The translations under genes were made by a program, and so were the position numbers. A stretch of 64,000 bases of DNA from Caulobacterales bacterium (GTDB lineage: Bacteria; Pseudomonadota; Alphaproteobacteria; Caulobacterales; Caulobacteraceae), in contig JAEKKJ010000007.1 in the NCBI GenBank assembly GCA_019510435.1, forward strand, positions 62,001-126,000. The letters are read 5' to 3'. Shown one piece after another: positions 42,593 to 51,811 of the stretch; position 1 is the first letter of the stretch; each line of letters starts with the position of its first letter. The notes below the pieces were generated by a model, which saw only the letters and a program-made list of their open reading frames with translations, was not told the DNA's origin and searched no databases.

Positions 42593-43842
42593 CGGCGGCC
42601 CGCGGGAAGCTCGAGACCCTGGTCCTGGCGGCGTTCGCCCTGGCGACGGCGCTGCTCGTGCTGGACCGCTGGACCGTCACCGGCCTCGACCCCTTGGCCT
42701 ACGGGCGCATCTGGCAGCTGTTCGTCAACTACGCGGACTTCGGCTTCACGCGGCGGGCCCTGGTCGGCACCCTGCTGCAGATGACCGGCGCCTCGCGCCT
42801 GTTCGCCAACGAGTACTATTTCGCGATCTTCGCCCAGCACCTGGCGATCGTCGCCCTGGTGATCGTCACCACCGCCTATTTCATCCGCACGAAGGCGCAG
42901 CACAGCCTGCTGTTCAAGGCTGTGGTCTATCTCTCGCCCGCGTTCATCCTGCAGTCGGCCTACACCACCGGCTCCCTCGACGTGTTCGTGGTGACCATCG
43001 TCGCGGCGAACGTGCTGCTGGTGCGAAGGCTCTGGCTGTTCAGCGCCCTGCTGGTGCTGGGCGTGCTGGTGCACGAGTTGTTCCTCTTCACGGTGCCCGC
43101 GCAGCTGATCGCCCTCTATGTCCGGCGCGACCTCGACATCGTGGGGCGTCGGGGCGAGGCGCTGCGGACCCTGGGTCCGCCGGTCGCCGCCGCGGCCATC
43201 GCGGCGCTGCTGATCAAGCTGTTCGGCGCCTGCCACCTGTCGCGCGAGCAGTACGAGGCCACCATGGCCGCCCTGATCCCGCACGCCGCCCACAAGATCG
43301 ACCTGTGGAGCGGCTATTTCGAAGTCAGCTCCTCGGTGGACCAGAACGCCCGCACGCCCGGCTTTCTGCTGCGCCACCTGGCCGAGAAGTTCGTCTACAT
43401 CGCCATTCCCATCGGCTACCTGGCGACGCTGGTGGCGCTGCTGGTGCGCCAGGAGCGGGGGCTGATCTGGAAGGCGGCGCTGGCCGGCGCCAGCCTCGCC
43501 CCGCTGGTGGTCTACCTCGTGGCCACGGACTTCTACCGCTGGGTGGGCCTGTCGGCGGACATGGCGATCCTGCTGCTGGTCACCTACGCCGATGCGCGGG
43601 GCGTGCAGTTCGGTCGTGCGTGGCTGGTCGCCGTCCTGTGTTTCTCCCTGCTGGCGCCGTTCGGCGGGGCGGTGATCGAGAACCCGTTCCCGGCGCACAA
43701 ATTCCTGCTGCAGAAGCTGATGGGGCAGGGCCACGGCCGCGGCCATGAGCCGGTGGACGCCGCCTTGCAGGCCCCGCGCAATCACCTGAGGATGGCCGGC
43801 GCGGCGGCAGCGGCGCCCAGAGCTGATGGAGCACGCGGATGA
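42589..43842 (+). CDS. multi-spanning membrane protein, possible lipid-linked-pentose glycosyltransferase
   Basis: A 417-residue protein with about ten membrane segments and no recognised family. The first loop after membrane segment 1 holds NYADFGFTRRALVGTLL, with acidic and paired-Arg residues where GT-C glycosyltransferases keep their catalytic acid. A small His/Gly-rich stretch (GQGHGRGHEP) lies in the cytoplasmic tail. It follows dprE2 with a four-base overlap, so it is a good candidate for using the lipid-linked pentose. A flippase or polymerase role is equally possible. Confidence 0.65.
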   Translation: MTAARGKLETLVLAAFALATALLVLDRWTVTGLDPLAYGRIWQLFVNYADFGFTRRALVGTLLQMTGASRLFANEYYFAIFAQHLAIVALVIVTTAYFIRTKAQHSLLFKAVVYLSPAFILQSAYTTGSLDVFVVTIVAANVLLVRRLWLFSALLVLGVLVHELFLFTVPAQLIALYVRRDLDIVGRRGEALRTLGPPVAAAAIAALLIKLFGACHLSREQYEATMAALIPHAAHKIDLWSGYFEVSSSVDQNARTPGFLLRHLAEKFVYIAIPIGYLATLVALLVRQERGLIWKAALAGASLAPLVVYLVATDFYRWVGLSADMAILLLVTYADARGVQFGRAWLVAVLCFSLLAPFGGAVIENPFPAHKFLLQKLMGQGHGRGHEPVDAALQAPRNHLRMAGAAAAAPRADGARG

Positions 43843-43967
43843 AGCGAAGAACCCTGTTCGCCCTGGCGCTGCTTGCGCCCCTGTCGTTCCTGCTGATGGG
43901 CCGCGTTCGCCGGATCGGGCGGTTCGTCGAGATCGACGGCTGGCTGCTCACGCCCGAAGACCTCTGA
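43839..43967 (+). CDS. 42-aa membrane-anchored protein coupled to the pentose genes
   Basis: A 42-residue protein with an Arg-rich start and one hydrophobic segment (MKRRTLFALALLAPLSFLL), then a basic turn (MGRVRRIGRF) and DGWLLTPEDL. Its ATG overlaps the stop of the preceding gene (ATGA) and it ends eight bases before the GMC oxidoreductase start, so it sits exactly between coupled genes. The n-region resembles a twin-arginine signal. A small partner for the oxidoreductase is possible; no family is recognised. Confidence 0.65.
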   Translation: MKRRTLFALALLAPLSFLLMGRVRRIGRFVEIDGWLLTPEDL

Positions 43968-43974
43968 GCCGCGC

Positions 43975-45399
43975 ATGCTTCACGACCTGAACGGCGGCCC
44001 GCTGGCCGCGCCCGGGCGCTTCGACGTCTGCGTCATCGGCGCAGGCCCCGCGGGCATCACCCTGGCCATGGACCTGGCCAAGAAGAACAAGCGCGTGGCG
44101 CTGTGCGAAGCGGGGGCCTTCGAGCTGACCCAGCTGTCGCAGGACAACTACAAGGGCGCCTGGGTGGGCGATCCGTACCTGGAGCTGGACGCCATCCGCC
44201 TGCGCTATTTCGGTGGCACCAGCGGCCACTGGACCGGCTACTGCCGGCCCCTCGACGAGATCGACTTCCTGCGCAAGGACCGCATCAACCCGGACGCCCA
44301 CTGGCCGATCGAGCGACGGGACCTGGACCCCTACCTCGCGGACGCCTGCGCGGTCGTGCAGGTGAAGCCGCCGCCGGCCAGCCGCGTGATCGCGCCCGAG
44401 CTGGGCCTGCAGGAGGACTTCTTCTCGTTCTCGCGCCCGCCGGTCCGCTTCGGGGACAAGTACAGGAAGCCGATCGTCGCCTCCAAGACGATCACCCTGT
44501 TGCTCAATGCCAACCTCGTCGGGGTGGAGGCCAAGGACGGCCGCATCACGTCCTGCATCTTCCAGTCGTACAACCAGAAGAACCAGAGCATCGTCGCCGA
44601 CAAGTACGTGTTCGCGATGGGCGGTATCGAAAACAGCCGCCAGCTCCTGTGGCACGCCGCCAGGAGCCCGGGGAACATCTGCAGCCCCGAAGCGCCGCTG
44701 GGCCGCTACTGGATGGATCACCCCCACTACACGATCGGCGGGGCCCTGGTGAGCTTCAAGGCGCCGGCGGCGCGGCGGTTCTTCGGGCTGACGCCGCAGA
44801 AGCAGATGCAGCTGGGGGTGTTGAACTGCGGCCTTCGGCTGGAACCGGCCAGCCAGGACCACACCCAGCGGATGATCAAGGAACTGGTCTGCGTCGCCCC
44901 TGCGCTGGGCGAGTGGGCGGCCAGCCTGGCGCACCGCTCGATGAACTGCGGCATCCGCATCCGGGCGGCCTGGGAGGCGGCGCCGGTGTTCGACAACCGC
45001 GTGGCGCTGTCGCCGTCGCGCAAGGACCGCTTCGGGATCCCCGCGCCGACGCTGTACTGGCGCCACGCGCCCCTGGACTTGAAGACCCTGCGCGCGACGG
45101 CCCTGCAGTTCAACGCGTGGCTGACCAGCCGCAAGCTGGGCCGGCTGCGGCTGGAGCCCTGGGTGCTGGGACGTGGTGGCTATCCTTCGCAGGACGAGCT
45201 CGGCGGTCCGCACCTAATGGGCGGCACCCGCATGGCCGACAATCCGCGCGAGGGGGTCGTCGACCGCAACTGCCAGGTGTTCGGCTCGAAGAACCTCTTC
45301 ATGGCCGGCTCTTCGGTATTTTCCTCGTCAGGGCATTCGAACCCGACCCTGACGATCCTGCAGCTGGCCCTGCGCCTGTCGGACCATCTGACCGCCTGA
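43975..45399 (+). CDS. GMC-type FAD-dependent oxidoreductase
   Basis: A 474-residue flavoprotein of the glucose-methanol-choline class. FAD-binding CVIGAGPAGITLAMDL lies near the start, YFGGTSGHWTGYCRP follows, and the C-terminal end reads HLMGGTRMADNP and SSSGHSNPTLTILQLAL with the conserved His/Asn pair. It probably oxidises a sugar alcohol or sugar hydroxyl, perhaps on the lipid-linked intermediate; the substrate is unknown. It ends the coupled operon. Confidence 0.82.
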   Translation: MLHDLNGGPLAAPGRFDVCVIGAGPAGITLAMDLAKKNKRVALCEAGAFELTQLSQDNYKGAWVGDPYLELDAIRLRYFGGTSGHWTGYCRPLDEIDFLRKDRINPDAHWPIERRDLDPYLADACAVVQVKPPPASRVIAPELGLQEDFFSFSRPPVRFGDKYRKPIVASKTITLLLNANLVGVEAKDGRITSCIFQSYNQKNQSIVADKYVFAMGGIENSRQLLWHAARSPGNICSPEAPLGRYWMDHPHYTIGGALVSFKAPAARRFFGLTPQKQMQLGVLNCGLRLEPASQDHTQRMIKELVCVAPALGEWAASLAHRSMNCGIRIRAAWEAAPVFDNRVALSPSRKDRFGIPAPTLYWRHAPLDLKTLRATALQFNAWLTSRKLGRLRLEPWVLGRGGYPSQDELGGPHLMGGTRMADNPREGVVDRNCQVFGSKNLFMAGSSVFSSSGHSNPTLTILQLALRLSDHLTA

Positions 45400-45409
45400 T
45401 CGCTCCGGA

Positions 45410-46852
45410 TCAGCTCGCGGCTCGGCGCGGCCTCAGGCGGCCGAGATACCGCTCGGCCATGCCGAAGGCCTCCGCCAGGGTGGCGCGCTCCTGCACCGCG
45501 ATGACGGCGAGGGCCGGCAGCATCGCCGCCGCACTGACGGCCGCGAGGGTGTAGCGCTTGTCGTCGAGGAACCAGGTCGCGGCGATGGTGAGGGCGACGA
45601 CGACGCAGAACAGGAATACCCGCTTGAATTCGCGGAACGGCTCCAGGTGGCCGGTGCGGTAGAGCAGGGCGAGCCCTACCAGCAGGGCCGTGAGTTCGCC
45701 CGTGGTGAACCCGATGGTCACGGCCCACAGCGTGTGGAACTGCGAATAGGCGAAGAGCGCCATGGGCAGCCCGACCATGCGCCCGATATTGTTGATCATC
45801 ACGAACAGGCTGCGGCCGGCGCCGATGGCCAGGGTGGTGGGCCAGACCCGCATGAACCGGGCCGCCTGCAGCACCCCGATCAGGGTGGTGAGCAGCAGGG
45901 GCTCCTTGAACTTGCCGCCGTACAGCAGGGGCACGGCGATGGGCGCCACCACCGCGAAGCCCAGGGCGATGCCGATGGTCAGCACCTGGGTGCGCGAGGC
46001 CAGGCGCTCGCGCGCGCTGGTGATCTTGTCGGGCTCGATGCGCGCCGCCGCCACCTGGGGCAGGTGGATGCCGGCCAGGAAGCGGGTCAGCATGCTGGTG
46101 GGGTAGTAGGCCAGCAGCAGGACGGCGCTGTACTGGCCCAGCACCGCGGCGCCCAGGGTGCTGCCCACCACCAGGCGGTCGCCCTGCGAGCCCAGGAATA
46201 GCAGCAGGCCATTGAGGAACAGCGGCATGGCGAAGGCGGAGAAGCGGGCGACCTCGGCCCGGCCGAAGGCCCAGCGGTAGGGTCGGCGCGCGGTGACGTG
46301 CGAGACGATCACCAGGGTGATGGCGCGCAGGACCAGCCCGAAGATCACCGCGTTGTGGCTGTGGGTGAGAAAGGCGGCGGTGGCCGTCGCCAGCAGGCTG
46401 ACGGTCTCGGACGTCAGGATGTCGAGGCTCTCGAGCCGGAAGTCCTGGGTGCGCTGGGCCCGCCGCAGGTCCAGGTGCACGAACCCCGCGATCAGCGGCG
46501 CGAGGCCGATGACGATCAGGGGCGTGCGCAGTTCGGGCTGGTGATACAGCGAGGCCAGGAGGCCGGAAAAGATCAGCAGGGCCGAGGCGATGAAGAGGCC
46601 GCGGGCCGCCAGCGCCAGCTGGACGACGCCCTGCAGCGTCGGGGAATCCCCGTCCGCGTCCTGCACGATGAAGCGGTCGCTGCCCGTGTCGCTGATGGAG
46701 TCGAAGAACTGGGCCGTCAGGATCAGCATGGCCGCCAGGCCCAACTCCTCCTGGCCCAGCACGCGCGCCAGGATGACATAGCGCAGCAGGGCCGAGACCT
46801 GTGCGACGAGGCTGGCGGCAAAGTAGGCCTTGCGGCCCTTCACGCGGCTCAA
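45410..46852 (-). CDS. oligosaccharide flippase (Wzx family)
   Basis: A 480-residue membrane protein with about 12-14 segments of the MATE/MOP flippase superfamily. It starts KAYFAASLVAQVSALLRYVILARVLG, the usual opening of a Wzx/PST transporter, and has many short connecting loops. It would move the lipid-linked repeat unit to the periplasm. The TTG start lies five bases after the upstream stop; an in-frame GTG at 46843 is the other choice. Only one Wzx was found in the window. Confidence 0.85.
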   Translation of the reverse strand: MSRVKGRKAYFAASLVAQVSALLRYVILARVLGQEELGLAAMLILTAQFFDSISDTGSDRFIVQDADGDSPTLQGVVQLALAARGLFIASALLIFSGLLASLYHQPELRTPLIVIGLAPLIAGFVHLDLRRAQRTQDFRLESLDILTSETVSLLATATAAFLTHSHNAVIFGLVLRAITLVIVSHVTARRPYRWAFGRAEVARFSAFAMPLFLNGLLLFLGSQGDRLVVGSTLGAAVLGQYSAVLLLAYYPTSMLTRFLAGIHLPQVAAARIEPDKITSARERLASRTQVLTIGIALGFAVVAPIAVPLLYGGKFKEPLLLTTLIGVLQAARFMRVWPTTLAIGAGRSLFVMINNIGRMVGLPMALFAYSQFHTLWAVTIGFTTGELTALLVGLALLYRTGHLEPFREFKRVFLFCVVVALTIAATWFLDDKRYTLAAVSAAAMLPALAVIAVQERATLAEAFGMAERYLGRLRPRRAAS

Positions 46853-46856
46853 GCGG

Positions 46857-47894
46857 TCACCGTGAGCAGGGGGGATCGTCGCCGCCCGCCTTGCCGGCGC
46901 CAGCCGCCACGCGATTGCCGCAGCGGATCGTCCCGTCGCCCGTGGTGATCCGAGCGATGTACTGCGCGCCCGCCAGGGTGCGGACCTTGTTGTTGCGGAC
47001 CAGGGAGTCCCGGCCTTCCGTCAGGGCGATTCCGTTGGGGAACGCCACTTCGACCTCGTTGTCTTCGATGGTGATCCGGTCGAAGCCGCCGTCGTTGACC
47101 CCGTCGCGGGTGTGGTTGAACAGGCTGATGCCCTGGGTGTGGCCGGTCGCATGGTTCTTGCGGATCATGACGTCCGCAGTCGGCGGCGACGTGGGCCGGG
47201 ACCAGAGCTGGATGCAGTCGGGGTGCTCGGTGTCGCGCACGCGGGTGTCGCGGCAGCTGTTGCCCTCGATCACGCCCTGGCGGCTCTCGGCAACGTCGAT
47301 GCCGTCCGAGCGCAGGCCGGCCAGCTCGTTGTCGGCGATGCGGAAGCCGGTCACGCGGCCCACGACGATCCCGACCTTGAGGCCCTGGAACGAGCCGCCG
47401 ATGACGTTGATGTCGGAGCCGCCCACCACCTGGACGCCGTAGCCCTCGCCGAACGGGCCGTCCGCCGCGCCTGGGGGCGCGCCGGGGCCCGAGGCATGCA
47501 CCTTTTCCACGGTGATGTGCTGGGACTCGTCGAAGCGCATCGCCGCGCCATAGGCCAACTTGCCGCTGTCCTTGGCGATGGGGGCGGGCACGGTGAAGGT
47601 TCCGCCGACGATGTGCAGGCCCGAGACGCCGCCGGCCCTGAAGCCGGCGATCGTGGCGCCGTCGGCCTGAATCGTGATCGCCGGTTCGAAGCTGCGCTTG
47701 CCCAGCTTCACGTCGTTGTAGACGCCGGGCTGCAAGACGATGGTGTCACCCGATTGGGCGCGGTCGAAGACTCTTTGCAACGTATCGGGAGTGGCGCGGA
47801 ACTGGCGGACATCGCCTTTGGCCCGCGCCGAACAGCCGCCAGCCGCAGCTTCCACAAGCGCGAAGAGGACGAGCCAGCTGTGTCTTGGGCGCAT
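46857..47894 (-). CDS. secreted or lipoprotein parallel beta-helix protein
   Basis: A 345-residue protein with a signal peptide and possible lipobox (AAGGC), then a right-handed parallel beta-helix: SGDTIVLQPGVYNDVKLG, SDINVIGGSFQGLKVGI, DNELAGLRSDGIDVAESR and DRITIEDNEVEVAFPNG. The domain order resembles the first 300 residues of the RTX protein at 1204-3150. This fold is used by polysaccharide lyases and epimerases, which would act on the EPS. AGGA lies before the ATG. Confidence 0.8.
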   Translation of the reverse strand: MRPRHSWLVLFALVEAAAGGCSARAKGDVRQFRATPDTLQRVFDRAQSGDTIVLQPGVYNDVKLGKRSFEPAITIQADGATIAGFRAGGVSGLHIVGGTFTVPAPIAKDSGKLAYGAAMRFDESQHITVEKVHASGPGAPPGAADGPFGEGYGVQVVGGSDINVIGGSFQGLKVGIVVGRVTGFRIADNELAGLRSDGIDVAESRQGVIEGNSCRDTRVRDTEHPDCIQLWSRPTSPPTADVMIRKNHATGHTQGISLFNHTRDGVNDGGFDRITIEDNEVEVAFPNGIALTEGRDSLVRNNKVRTLAGAQYIARITTGDGTIRCGNRVAAGAGKAGGDDPPCSR

Positions 47895-47982
47895 GTCGGA
47901 TTCCTGGCGTCGGGCGCTCGCGTAAGGAGCCAGCCCGAGGCGGTCTAGCAGACGCCCGTCGCCGGCCCAAGCCGCGTTGGCC

Positions 47983-48810
47983 CTACCAGAGCCAGCGCGT
48001 GCGGCCTGAGACGTTGATGTACAGGAAGTCGCGCTCGACGCCGCTGCTCTCGACCTGCGTCACCCCGTGATAGCTGTTGTTCTGGCAGGGGAAGAACACG
48101 CCCAGGTTCTCCCGCGGGCGCAGCTGGGCCACCTGGGCCACGTTCTCCGGGTGCGGGTGGCGCTCGTAGTTCTCGACCGGCTTCTTGTCGTTATGGGCGA
48201 AGATCTGCAGGTCGCCACCCTTCAGGCCGCGCTCCTCCGCGTCGCAGAAGTAGATGATGAGGGAGCAGAGCCGATTGGGGCGGTCGCAGTGCGGCTTCTT
48301 GGCGTAGCCGCTGGTGCTCTTGTGGATGTCCAACCGGGTGAAGAGCTCGACGGGCTTCTTGGCCTTGAAGGGGCCCGTGACCACATTGGCCACGGCCGCC
48401 ACCTTGTCGCCCAAGGTCGCGGTCTCGGTCAGCAGCTCCCGCGGCTCGGCATAGTCGCTGTTCACGTGCGAGTCCCGCACGTCGACCCGCAGGCCGATGG
48501 TGTCAAGGTGGTCGGCGAACACGTCGCGGAACTTGTCGGCGAAGGCTTCGGAATTGATCCAGCCGGCGAACTCGCGCCAGGCCTCGGACCGCCGGGTCAG
48601 GGCGTCGAATGCCGGCTCACCCCGATAGATGTCGAAGCCGGCGCCGGTGCGGCTGCCCAGCCGGCCGTGAGCACCCCGCTGTTCCTCGAACACGTCCACG
48701 CTCGGGAAGTCCGCGCGCAACGCCTTGTAGAAGTCGGCCGGGAGGATGCCGTCCTTGATCACGTGCGGGAACGGCTGAGCGACGACATCTTCGCGAGTGA
48801 TGGTTAGCAT
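47983..48810 (-). CDS. 2-oxoglutarate/Fe(II)-dependent oxygenase
   Basis: A 275-residue dioxygenase of the 2OG-Fe(II) class. The metal ligands are visible as KPHCDRP (H-x-D) and NSYHGV (His), with FLYINVSGR holding the 2-oxoglutarate-binding Arg. The ATG at 48810 is preceded by AGGAG at normal spacing; the longer frame is not used. It sits between two surface-protein genes and could hydroxylate a protein or sugar. Confidence 0.85.
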   Translation of the reverse strand: MLTITREDVVAQPFPHVIKDGILPADFYKALRADFPSVDVFEEQRGAHGRLGSRTGAGFDIYRGEPAFDALTRRSEAWREFAGWINSEAFADKFRDVFADHLDTIGLRVDVRDSHVNSDYAEPRELLTETATLGDKVAAVANVVTGPFKAKKPVELFTRLDIHKSTSGYAKKPHCDRPNRLCSLIIYFCDAEERGLKGGDLQIFAHNDKKPVENYERHPHPENVAQVAQLRPRENLGVFFPCQNNSYHGVTQVESSGVERDFLYINVSGRTRWLW

Positions 48811-48952
48811 GCGTGCTCCTGAATCGGACCCGCCGGTCCGTCGACGATACAATTGCCCACTGCCAAGCCAGTACGGGCCACGGCCCGCGATGGACGAGCG
48901 GTTGGCGCGTTCGTCCGCAATATCCATGCCAGGGCGACCGTTTAAGGGTCGT

Positions 48953-49972
48953 TCACGCGAGGAAGACACTTCCCGCCGCAAGGCTCGACATCGAGACGCC
49001 CACCAGGACGACCTGGCCGGCCGACATGGTGATGACGGTGTCGGCGCCGACCTGGGCCATGGTGTAGGCGGTCCCCAGGTCCAGCTGCACCCGGTCCCCC
49101 TCCGCGACGCTGAAATCCAGCACCCGGTCGATCCCGGCGTCGCTGGAGGAGTGGAAGATGTCCGCCCCCGAGCCGCCGGCCATGGTGTCGTCGCCGCGGT
49201 CGCCGGACACGAAGTCCGCCCCCGCGCCGCCCATCAGGCTGTCGTTTCCCTGGCCGCCGCGGACGGTGTCGGCGCCGGTTCCGCCGTCCAGGGTGTCGTC
49301 GCCGAGGTTGCCATAGACCAGGTCGCCGCCGTCGTCGCCGGAGAGGACGTCGTTGTCCTTGCCGCCTACCACCCAATCGTCGCCAGGGCCCCCGGAGGCG
49401 GTGTCATTGCCCTGGTTGCCGTTGATGTCGTCGAAGCCGGCGCCGCCCAGGACGAGGTCGTCGCCTTCGCCGCCGCGCAGATAGTTGGCGCCTCCGGGAT
49501 CGACGACGGTGTCGTTGCCGGCCTCGCCGAACAGCTGGTCGCCGCCATCGCCGCCGTCCACGAAGTCGTTCCCCGCCCCGGCATTGATCACGTCGTCGCC
49601 GGCGAAGCCGCGCAGCCGGTCGTCGAAGGCCGAGCCGAGGATCTGGTCCGGGCTGGCGAAGATCGCAGCCTTGGCGCTGGCGTTGTCGTCGGCCAGGACC
49701 CAGCCGCGGAACAGCGAGGCGGAGAGGGCGAGATTGGTGATCTCGTAGACCTGCAGCGGGCCAGGATCGACGATGATGATGGCGATCAGCCCGTCGGTGG
49801 CCGGACCGGTCGCGGCGAACTGGAAGCCGCCGCCGAAGAAGTCGGTGACGTGCCCGCCAAGGATCAGGCCCAGCGACGTGGGCGTCACGCCGAACTGGGC
49901 CGCGGTGGCCAGTGCTCCAAAGTCCAGCTGATCGAAGTCGACGCCGAACGCGCCGGCGGTGAAGTTCGCCAT
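48953..49972 (-). CDS. RTX calcium-binding surface protein
   Basis: A 339-residue protein with no signal peptide. The N-terminal region (1-115) is a compact mixed domain, residues about 120-290 are tandem GGxGxDxxxG-type repeats (NGNQGNDTASGG, YGNLGDDTLDGG), and the C-terminus is a serralysin-like secretion tail (DRVQLDLGTAYTMAQVG). It is probably exported by a type I system. No such exporter gene lies in the window. AAGGGGG precedes the ATG. Confidence 0.8.
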   Translation of the reverse strand: MANFTAGAFGVDFDQLDFGALATAAQFGVTPTSLGLILGGHVTDFFGGGFQFAATGPATDGLIAIIIVDPGPLQVYEITNLALSASLFRGWVLADDNASAKAAIFASPDQILGSAFDDRLRGFAGDDVINAGAGNDFVDGGDGGDQLFGEAGNDTVVDPGGANYLRGGEGDDLVLGGAGFDDINGNQGNDTASGGPGDDWVVGGKDNDVLSGDDGGDLVYGNLGDDTLDGGTGADTVRGGQGNDSLMGGAGADFVSGDRGDDTMAGGSGADIFHSSSDAGIDRVLDFSVAEGDRVQLDLGTAYTMAQVGADTVITMSAGQVVLVGVSMSSLAAGSVFLA

Positions 49973-50149
49973 GCGTGGGCCCCCTTGTGCGCGATGTTAG
50001 CTCGCAGCGTGATCGACACAAGCCACGCCTGCGGCGATTACGCCCAACCTGCGACGTCCAGCGCGCCAGCGCGACCGTAGATGTGGACATAGCCGTCCGA
50101 ATAGCGAAGGTTTGCGACCAGGGACGGACTTGAGACGTGGGGGGATTCA

Positions 50150-51811
50150 ATGCGGCGCGGCGCCCTGCGCTGGCCAGGCGTCCTCGCGGCGGCCTTCGTC
50201 TTGGCGGCCTGCAGCGGCGCGCGCGTGGGCGGCGGGTCGAACAGCGCGCCCCCGACGGCGGCAGAGGCTGCCCGCTTTCTGAGCCAGACCAGCTACGGCG
50301 CCACCGACGAGGCCATCAGCCAGGTCCGCGCCAGCGGCTACTCCCAATGGATCGACCAGCAGATGGTCATGCCGCAACAGACGCACCTGGCGGACCTGAC
50401 GGCGCTCAACAAGTCCTCGATCACCGCGACGGATGTCTACGGCACGGTCTGGCGCCAGGCGGTGACCGGGCCGGACCAGTTGCGCCAGCGGATGAAGCTG
50501 GCGCTCTCCGAAATCTTCGTGATCTCGATGACCGACAGCGGGGTCAGCGAAATCGGTGCGGGCGCCTACTACGACCTGCTCGGCGCCTACGCCTTCGCGA
50601 ACTTCCGGACCTTGCTGGAACAGGTCACCCTCAACCCGCAGATGGGCAACTACCTGACCTGGCGCGCCAATCAGAAGGAGAATCCGGCCACGGGTCAGCA
50701 CCCCGATGAGAACTTCGCCCGCGAGGTCATGCAGCTGATGACCATCGGGCTGTACCAACTCAACCTGGACGGCACGGTGAAGACCGACCCGTCGGGGCGG
50801 CCTCTGCCCACCTACACCGCCGACGACATCAGCGGCCTGGCCAAGGTGTTCACGGGCTACAGCTACTACTCGCCGAAGCCGACGGTCGTGACCTTCGGCG
50901 GCGGCAATCTACCGTCCGACGCCAAGTTCCGGGCGATGATCCCCTATCCGCAGTACCACTCCACCAGCGCGAAGAGCTTCCTTGGCGTCACTATTCCAGC
51001 GACCACGACACCCGATCCGGCTGGCGACCTTAAGATCGCCCTGGACACCCTGTTCAACCACCCGAATGTCGGTCCGTTCATCGGCAAGCAGCTGATCCAG
51101 CGACTGGTGACCAGCAACCCCAGCCCGGCCTACGTCGCCCGCGTGGCCGGCGTCTTCAACGACAATGGCAAGGGCGTGCGTGGCGACATGGCCGCGGTGG
51201 TGCGGGCCATCCTGCTGGATCCGGAGGCGCGCAGCAGCACGCTGGCGGCGGATCCCAACTACGGAAAGCTACGTGAGCCGCTGGTTCGGCTCGGCCACTG
51301 GGCGCGGGCGTTCAACGCCACCTCGGACAGCGGCGGATGGCTGATCCCCAGCACGAGCGGCAACACCTCCCTTGGGGAGTCCTTCCTGACCGCCCCGTCT
51401 GTCTTCAACTTCTACCGGCCCGGCTATTCCCCACCGACGGCGCGGCTGGGCGGACAGGCCCTGCTGGCCCCTGAGTTCCAGATCGTCGATGAGGTGACCA
51501 CCGCCGGCTACCTGAACACCATGCAGACCGCCATCGATCAGGGCATCGGCACGGGCAAGGACGTCCACAGCGCGTACGCCGCGGAGACCGCCCTCGCCAG
51601 CGACCCCAACGCCCTGGCCGACCGCATGAGCCTGCTGCTGCTGAACGGCCAGATGTCGGCGGGCTTGCGGGGGCGGCTGGTGGAGGCGGTGGGATCGATC
51701 AGCGTGCCGTCCTCCGGCAGCCAGGCGACGATCAACACCGCCCTCCTCAACCGCGCCAAGCTGGCGGTCTTCATGACCATGGCCTCGCCCGAATACCTGG
51801 TGCAGCGATGA
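50150..51811 (+). CDS. DUF1800 family lipoprotein
   Basis: A 553-residue protein with a lipoprotein signal (lipobox LAAC) and the DUF1800 pattern: ARFLSQTSYGATDEAI, LRQRMKLALSEIFV, NPATGQHPDENFAREVMQL and FNFYRPGYSPP. DUF1800 and DUF1501 proteins occur as a pair in many bacteria; the function is unknown. The gene is divergent from the RTX gene across a 177-base region and overlaps the DUF1501 gene (ATGA). GTGGGGGG precedes the ATG. Confidence 0.9.
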   Translation: MRRGALRWPGVLAAAFVLAACSGARVGGGSNSAPPTAAEAARFLSQTSYGATDEAISQVRASGYSQWIDQQMVMPQQTHLADLTALNKSSITATDVYGTVWRQAVTGPDQLRQRMKLALSEIFVISMTDSGVSEIGAGAYYDLLGAYAFANFRTLLEQVTLNPQMGNYLTWRANQKENPATGQHPDENFAREVMQLMTIGLYQLNLDGTVKTDPSGRPLPTYTADDISGLAKVFTGYSYYSPKPTVVTFGGGNLPSDAKFRAMIPYPQYHSTSAKSFLGVTIPATTTPDPAGDLKIALDTLFNHPNVGPFIGKQLIQRLVTSNPSPAYVARVAGVFNDNGKGVRGDMAAVVRAILLDPEARSSTLAADPNYGKLREPLVRLGHWARAFNATSDSGGWLIPSTSGNTSLGESFLTAPSVFNFYRPGYSPPTARLGGQALLAPEFQIVDEVTTAGYLNTMQTAIDQGIGTGKDVHSAYAAETALASDPNALADRMSLLLLNGQMSAGLRGRLVEAVGSISVPSSGSQATINTALLNRAKLAVFMTMASPEYLVQR

